Below are positions 12,798 through 16,554 of a DNA stretch of 16,554 nt, one piece after another. The notes below the pieces were generated by a model that saw only the letters and a program-made list of their open reading frames with translations, was not told where the DNA came from and made no database searches. Position 1 is the stretch's first letter; each line of letters begins with the position of its first letter. This DNA comes from CAZFAT01 sp964517075 (GTDB taxonomy: Bacteria > Acidobacteriota > Vicinamibacteria > Vicinamibacterales > SCN-69-37), in NCBI GenBank assembly GCA_964517075.1, contig CAZFAT010000182.1:1-16554 (forward strand). Reading direction: 5' to 3'. The translations under genes were made by a program, and so were the position numbers.

Positions 12798-14776
12798 TCC
12801 AGCTGACCGCGCTCACCAAGACCTTCGGCGAACGCGTTCTGCTCGATCGGGTGACCTGGACCGTTGACGACGGTGACCGGGTGGGCCTGTGCGGCCCGAA
12901 CGGCGCCGGCAAGACCACCCTGCTCCGCATGCTCGCCGGCCTCGAGGAGGCCGACGCGGGCGCCATCGCACGACCGAGCGGCCTGACGGTCGGCTATCTC
13001 CCGCAGGACGGTCTCGACCACACGGGGCGCAGCCTGCTCGAGGAGGCGTCCACCGCCTTCCAGCCGCTGCTCGACGCCCGCGCCGAAATCGATCGCATCG
13101 AACACGCCCTGGCCGATCCTGCCCTGCCCGACGGCGAGCACGAAACGCTGCTCGTCCGCTATCACGACCTCACCGAGCGGTTCCGGCACGAGGAGGGCCA
13201 CAGCATCGAGCTGAGGGTCACGCAGGTCCTCGAAGGCCTCGGCTTCGCCCGGGCCGACTTCGGCAAGCCCGTCGAGACGTTTTCCGGCGGATGGCAGATG
13301 CGCGTCGCGCTGGCCACGCTCCTGCTAGGACGGCCCACGCTGCTGCTGCTCGACGAACCGACGAATCACCTCGATCTCGATGCCCGCAACTGGCTGGAGA
13401 CGTACCTCGTCGGCTATCCCCATGCGGTCATTCTCGTCTCGCACGATCGATTCTTCCTGGACGCCGTGGTGACCCGCATCTCGGAGATCTCGCTTCGCAC
13501 GATCACGGACTACACGGGCAACTACTCGAGCTATCTCGCCGAACGCGACGCGCGGCTCGAACGGCTCCGCAAGGCCAAGCAGGAGCAGGACGACGAGATG
13601 GCCCGCATGCGCGCGTTCATCGATCGGTTCCGTTACCAGGCGACGAAGGCCGCGCAGGTGCAGAGCCGGATCAAGATGCTCGACAAGGTCGTGCCCATCG
13701 AGGTGCCGCCCGAACGCAAGCGCGTTCATTTCACGTTTCCGGCGTGTCCCAAGAGCGGGCGTCTCGTGCTTGAGCTGACCGATGTCCACAAGGCGTATGG
13801 CGAGCTCGTGGTGTTCGATCGCGTCAGCCTGCACGTCGAGCGGGGCGATCGGATCGCGCTCGTGGCCCCCAATGGCGCCGGCAAGAGCACACTGATGCGG
13901 ATGCTGGCGGGCACCGAGGCGTCTGACCGCGGCGCGCGGCGCGAGGGACATCAGGTCGTCATGCAGTACTTCGCCCAGGACGAAGCCAACCGGCTGAATC
14001 CGCGGCTGACGGGGTACGAGGTCATGGAATCGGACTCGCCGGTCGGCATGGTCCCCATGATCCGCAACATCCTCGGCGGATTCCTGTTCACCGGCGACGA
14101 CATCTACAAGAAGGCCGGGGTGCTGTCAGGCGGCGAACGGACGCGCCTGGCCGTCGCCCGGATGCTGCTCCGTCCGGCGAACACACTGCTGCTCGACGAG
14201 CCGACCAATCACCTCGACCTCGACTCGAAGGACGTCCTGCTCGACGCCCTCGAAGACTTCGGCGGCACCCTGATCTTCGTGTCGCACGACCGCTACTTCG
14301 TGGACCGCCTGGCGACCAAGATCATCGAGGTCGGACGGGGGACCCTCGAGGTGTACCCGGGTACCTACGAGCAGTTCCTCTGGAGCCGGACCGCGCGCGA
14401 GGCGGCCCGCGCATCCGCCGTTCGAGTGCCCGCGGCGGCGGCGCGGCCCGCCCCCCGGCCCGCCTCGCAGCCGTCGGCCGAACCTCCCCTCCGGCCGGGT
14501 CCGGACGCCCGGCAGGAACGAAAGAAAGCCGAGGCAGAGCAGGCCAGGCAGCGCCGGGCAGCCTCCGCCCGGGACCGCCGGATCAAGGACCTGGAAGGCC
14601 GAATCGCCGAGCGGGAGCAGCGGATCAAGGACCTCGAGGCCCGCATGGCCCAGCCGGGGTTCTATGAGGACCGGGCAGCCGCCACGGCCGTGGCCGCCGA
14701 GCATCAGGGCCTGATGTGGGAGGTCGGCGACCTCATGCACCAGTGGGAAGCCCTCCAAACCGCCGGCGCGGACTGA
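12794..14776 (+). CDS. ABC-F family ATPase (Uup/YdiF/YheS-like)
   Basis: This 660-aa protein has two ABC cassettes and no membrane segments, as in ABC-F proteins that act on the ribosome. Cassette 1: Walker A GPNGAGKTT (34-42), signature FSGGWQ (163-168), Walker B ending in E188 of LLLLDEPTNHLDLD. The linker (about 245-310) contains the arm-like RYQATKAAQVQSRIKMLDK, the part that reaches the P-site tRNA in characterised members. Cassette 2: Walker A APNGAGKST (358-366), signature LSGGER (444-449), E469 of LLLDEPTNHLDLD. After an Ala/Pro-rich hinge (540-570) comes a coiled-coil C-terminal domain (571-660) with the near-repeats RRIKDLEGRI and QRIKDLEARM. It starts with TTG at 12794, overlapping the regulator's stop. 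Translation-rescue or housekeeping use is likelier than drug resistance, but the subtype is not settled. Confidence 0.95.
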   Translation: MIQLTALTKTFGERVLLDRVTWTVDDGDRVGLCGPNGAGKTTLLRMLAGLEEADAGAIARPSGLTVGYLPQDGLDHTGRSLLEEASTAFQPLLDARAEIDRIEHALADPALPDGEHETLLVRYHDLTERFRHEEGHSIELRVTQVLEGLGFARADFGKPVETFSGGWQMRVALATLLLGRPTLLLLDEPTNHLDLDARNWLETYLVGYPHAVILVSHDRFFLDAVVTRISEISLRTITDYTGNYSSYLAERDARLERLRKAKQEQDDEMARMRAFIDRFRYQATKAAQVQSRIKMLDKVVPIEVPPERKRVHFTFPACPKSGRLVLELTDVHKAYGELVVFDRVSLHVERGDRIALVAPNGAGKSTLMRMLAGTEASDRGARREGHQVVMQYFAQDEANRLNPRLTGYEVMESDSPVGMVPMIRNILGGFLFTGDDIYKKAGVLSGGERTRLAVARMLLRPANTLLLDEPTNHLDLDSKDVLLDALEDFGGTLIFVSHDRYFVDRLATKIIEVGRGTLEVYPGTYEQFLWSRTAREAARASAVRVPAAAARPAPRPASQPSAEPPLRPGPDARQERKKAEAEQARQRRAASARDRRIKDLEGRIAEREQRIKDLEARMAQPGFYEDRAAATAVAAEHQGLMWEVGDLMHQWEALQTAGAD

Positions 14777-14797
14777 CGGAATTGTTACGCCTTTGTA

Positions 14798-14818
14798 ATT
14801 ACAGAACATTTCTGTAAT
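14798..14818. promoter_or_regulatory. Perfect AT-rich palindrome upstream of the kinase operon (candidate activator site)
   Basis: ATTACAGAA and TTCTGTAAT are exact inverted repeats (9-base arms) separated by CAT. The left arm also overlaps a second perfect palindrome, TGTAATTACA at 14794-14803, so TGTAAT occurs at 14794 and 14813, 19 bases apart. This is strongly AT-rich in GC-rich DNA, has no T-tract, and lies about 100-118 bases before the predicted -24/-12 transcript start, the usual distance of a sigma-54 activator site. A dimeric regulator site is the favoured reading; TGTAAT could instead be a -10 element. Confidence 0.6.
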
Positions 14819-14833
14819 CATCGGTCGGCTCGT

Positions 14834-14871
14834 GCACGACCCGCACGCGCACGTCGCACGGTTTTCGTGCG
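14834..14871. repeat. Clustered GCACG repeats and CGCACG/CGTGCG hairpin
   Basis: GCACG occurs four times on the plus strand, at 14834, 14843, 14849 and 14856. The last copy is part of a perfect 6-bp inverted repeat, CGCACG (14855-14860) and CGTGCG (14866-14871), with a GTTTT loop. The cluster sits between the AT-rich palindrome and the candidate -24/-12 element. It may bind a regulator or bend DNA; its periodicity (9, 6 and 7 bases) is not regular. Confidence 0.45.
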
Positions 14872-14889
14872 TTCGCGGATTCGCCCAGC

Positions 14890-14904
14890 GGGTACGCCCC
14901 TTGC
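14890..14904 (+). promoter_or_regulatory. Candidate sigma-54 (-24/-12) promoter of the kinase/regulator operon
   Basis: GGGTACGCCCCTTGC matches TGGCACG-N4-TTGC at 9 of 11 specified bases, including the invariant GG at 14891-14892 and GC at 14903-14904 with correct spacing. The predicted start of transcription is near 14916, 22 bases before the ATG and at the foot of the hairpin. An NtrC-type regulator is encoded in the same operon, so autoregulation is reasonable. In GC-rich DNA such matches can arise by chance. Confidence 0.45.
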
Positions 14905-14914
14905 CTCCGTATCG

Positions 14915-14937
14915 ACCGCTCCGCCCCGCGGAGCGGT
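14915..14937 (+). promoter_or_regulatory. Hairpin covering the Shine-Dalgarno of the histidine kinase
   Basis: ACCGCTCCG (14915-14923) and CGGAGCGGT (14929-14937) are perfect inverted 9-mers with loop CCCCG; the right arm ends at the base before the ATG at 14938. The ribosome site GGAG (14930-14933) lies inside the stem, so translation of the kinase would be hindered when the stem forms. Seven of nine pairs are G-C. It may be a simple translation lock or the end of a longer regulatory leader; starting further inside the gene would change this reading. Confidence 0.65.
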
Positions 14938-16137
14938 ATGAGCATGGCGCGCCCGTTGAACTCACCCATGACCGATCCGGCTCCCCGCCCGGGCCGCGAG
15001 CTCCCCGTGTTGCCGGCCGATGCGCCGGGCGCGGGGGCGAATGACGGCCTGCACGATCGCTTCTTCCGGCAGCTCGTCTTCAACCTGCGGACCGGGGTGC
15101 TCGCCATCACGCGGCAGGGCCGGGTCGCGGCCATGAATGACATGGCCTACCGGGTCCTCGGCCTGGGCCCCCGGCGCACGGACGTGGGCCGCCCGTTCAC
15201 CGAAGTCCTGCACGATTGCCCGGAAGTCTGCCGCGTCCTGCAGCAGGCCTTCGAAACCGACGACCTGCCCAACCGCGCCGAGATGCGGCTGCGGAAGAGC
15301 GGTCGCGCGGTGGGCTACACGCTGTCGCGCGTCCAAGACGACGAAGGCCGTCTGGTCGGGGCGACGCTCTTCTTCAAGGACCTGACGCGGGTCGAGCAAA
15401 TCGAAGAGCGCGGCCGGCTGCGCGACCGGCTGGCGGCGCTCGGCGAAATGGCGGCCGCCATCGCGCACGAGGTCAAGAATCCGCTGGCGAGCATCGAAGT
15501 CATGGCAGGGGTGCTCAAGCGCCAGCTCTCGACGCAACCCGAAGCGCTCGAGGCACTCGACGACATCATCAAGGAAGCGAAGATGGCCAACGCCATCGTC
15601 GTCGAGGTGCTCGAGTTCGTGCGGCCGATCCAGCTGCAGGTGGAGCGTGTCGGACTGGACGACGTCCTGAAGGATTCCATCACGCTGGCCGAAGGCCAGC
15701 GGCGTCGCGGCGGGGTGACGATCAAGACCGCTCTGGACCCGGCCGTGCCCGAGCTGCTCGCCGATCCGCACCAGTTGCGGCAGTTGTTCTCGAACCTGCT
15801 GGCGAACGCCTTCGAGGCGCTGGGCGGCGAGGGGCACGTGGACATCCGCAGCACGCTCGTGCCCGACGACGAGATGAACGCGCCGGAGGAACCTGCGCCG
15901 CAAGTGAGTATCGAGGTGCGTGACAACGGGCCGGGCATGTCCGCCGACGATCTCGAGCGGATCTTCAGCCCGTTTTTCACGACCAAACCCCAGGGCACCG
16001 GCCTGGGGCTGGCCATCGTGCGCAAGGTGGTCGACGCGCACGACGGCCGCATTGACGCGGTGTCCGCGCCGGGGCGCGGAGCGAGCTTCAAGGTGACGCT
16101 GCCGCTGGTGCCGTCGGTTCGGAGCATGGGGAGATAG
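14938..16137 (+). CDS. Cytoplasmic PAS/histidine kinase, NtrB-like
   Basis: This 399-aa sensor kinase has no membrane segment. Residues 1-38 are Pro/Ala-rich, about 40-155 form a PAS-like sensor domain (NLRTGVLAITRQGRVAAMNDMAYRVLG), a short coil leads to the dimerisation domain with H177 (AAIAHEVKNPLASIEVM), and 240-390 is the ATPase domain: N290 of the N box (FSNLLANAFEAL), DNGPGM (329-334) of G1, the FSPFFTTKPQGTGLGLAI stretch (343-360) of F and G2. It would autophosphorylate and pass phosphate to the regulator encoded one base after it. The soluble kinase joined to an NtrC-type regulator is typical of NtrB/NtrC- and AtoS-like systems, so an intracellular signal is expected; no ligand is identifiable. 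ATG 14938 is followed by another in-frame ATG at 14944, and ATG 14968 has no ribosome site. Confidence 0.93.
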   Translation: MSMARPLNSPMTDPAPRPGRELPVLPADAPGAGANDGLHDRFFRQLVFNLRTGVLAITRQGRVAAMNDMAYRVLGLGPRRTDVGRPFTEVLHDCPEVCRVLQQAFETDDLPNRAEMRLRKSGRAVGYTLSRVQDDEGRLVGATLFFKDLTRVEQIEERGRLRDRLAALGEMAAAIAHEVKNPLASIEVMAGVLKRQLSTQPEALEALDDIIKEAKMANAIVVEVLEFVRPIQLQVERVGLDDVLKDSITLAEGQRRRGGVTIKTALDPAVPELLADPHQLRQLFSNLLANAFEALGGEGHVDIRSTLVPDDEMNAPEEPAPQVSIEVRDNGPGMSADDLERIFSPFFTTKPQGTGLGLAIVRKVVDAHDGRIDAVSAPGRGASFKVTLPLVPSVRSMGR

Positions 16138-16138
16138 C

Positions 16139-16554
16139 ATGGGACGCATTCTCGTTGTCGACGATCACGATTCACTGCGCAAGGGCCTGGTCCGCGCACT
16201 GGCCAATGCCGGTCACGACGTGGAGGAGGCGGCCAACGGGACGCTCGCCATCGAGCGGCTGCAGGACAGCCAGTTCGACGTCATCCTCACCGACCTGCGG
16301 ATGGGCGGCGCCGACGGCATGGATGTCCTGCGGACGACCCGGTCGATCCAGCCGAACGCCGCCGTCATCCTCATGACGGCGTTCGGGTCGATTCACACGG
16401 CCGTGGAGGCGATGAAGATCGGCGCCTTCGACTTCGTGCAGAAGCCGTTCGAGATCGAGGAAATGGAGCTGAAGATCGAGAAGGCGATCGAGCTCCGGCA
16501 CCTGAAATACCAGGTGGACTATCTCCGCCACACGCAGCAGGACATCTACGACTT
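16139..16554 (+). CDS. NtrC-family response regulator, receiver domain (partial)
   Basis: The first 138 residues are visible and the gene continues past the right edge. They form a receiver domain with D8/D9 (VVDDHDS), phospho-acceptor D52 (ILTDLRM), Thr of ILMTAFG and Lys of FVQKPF. The end of the domain (IEKAIELRHLKYQVDYLRHTQQDIYD) is the helix and link that lead into the AAA+ sigma-54 activator module in NtrC-like proteins; that part is outside the window, so this is inference. The usual Met-Pro-Gly/x-Met-Asp-Gly after the phospho-acceptor is Met-Gly-Gly-Ala-Asp-Gly here. It starts one base after the kinase stop, with GGGGAG at the right distance before ATG 16139, and so forms one operon with the kinase. 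Confidence 0.88.
   Translation, partial: MGRILVVDDHDSLRKGLVRALANAGHDVEEAANGTLAIERLQDSQFDVILTDLRMGGADGMDVLRTTRSIQPNAAVILMTAFGSIHTAVEAMKIGAFDFVQKPFEIEEMELKIEKAIELRHLKYQVDYLRHTQQDIYD

Noticed and set aside
12794..14776. ABC-F as an antibiotic resistance gene
   Set aside because: Its long C-terminal coiled coil and linker fit Uup/YdiF/YheS-like housekeeping members; there is no attenuator leader before it.
14798..14818. Reading the AT-rich palindrome as a rho-independent terminator of the ABC-F gene
   Set aside because: The stem is AT-rich, the loop is three bases and no T-tract follows, so it is a poor terminator.
14962..16149. Long open frame on the minus strand, antisense to the kinase gene
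   Set aside because: It mirrors the kinase codons, has low-complexity His/Arg-rich sequence, and no family features. GC-rich DNA keeps antisense frames open.

Overview
This is a GC-rich, gene-dense bacterial window with 17 protein genes, two of them cut by the window edges. Genes abut or overlap by 4 bases, and the longest non-coding stretch is about 210 bases. No rRNA, tRNA, CRISPR array, insertion sequence or phage gene is visible. The mix of lipobox proteins, a PEGA-domain secreted protein, HslVU, an NtrB/NtrC-type pair and an ECF sigma/zinc anti-sigma pair fits a Gram-negative soil- or sediment-type bacterium. Acidobacteriota (Vicinamibacteria-like) is my best guess; this is an inference from gene content, not a placement.

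Left block (1-5172, minus strand, read right to left): hslV, hslU, a fibronectin-III-type lipoprotein, a fumarylacetoacetate-hydrolase-family enzyme, a short transaldolase, and the N-terminal part of an acyl-CoA carboxylase carboxyltransferase subunit. Spacing is 1 base, a 4-base overlap, 58, 41 and 32 bases, so one transcript joining proteolysis to central carbon and acyl-CoA metabolism is plausible.

Centre (5173-6222): a 204-base divergent spacer with a candidate -24/-12 promoter, then a secreted Pro/Ser- and Tyr/Gly-rich protein ending in a PEGA domain. It converges on the next block with a 7-base overlap of the coding ends.

Minus-strand block 6216-12001 (read right to left): ECF sigma factor, zinc-finger membrane anti-sigma factor, an unrecognised secreted protein, an unrecognised lipoprotein, an APC-family amino-acid permease and a lipoprotein of the gamma-glutamyltranspeptidase superfamily. 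The layout suggests a sigma/anti-sigma switch in front of an envelope and amino-acid or gamma-glutamyl salvage unit.

Right block (12213-16554, plus strand): a small regulator with an excisionase-type HTH placed before a receiver domain, overlapping a TTG-started ABC-F ATPase; then a 161-base regulatory region; then a cytoplasmic NtrB-like histidine kinase and an NtrC-like response regulator cut by the edge. The regulatory region is the most striking part of the window. It holds a perfect AT-rich 9-3-9 palindrome, clustered GCACG repeats, a good match to a sigma-54 -24/-12 element, and a perfect 9-bp stem that ends at the kinase ATG and contains its Shine-Dalgarno sequence. Together these suggest an autoregulated sigma-54 two-component system with a translational lock, a hypothesis built from sequence alone.
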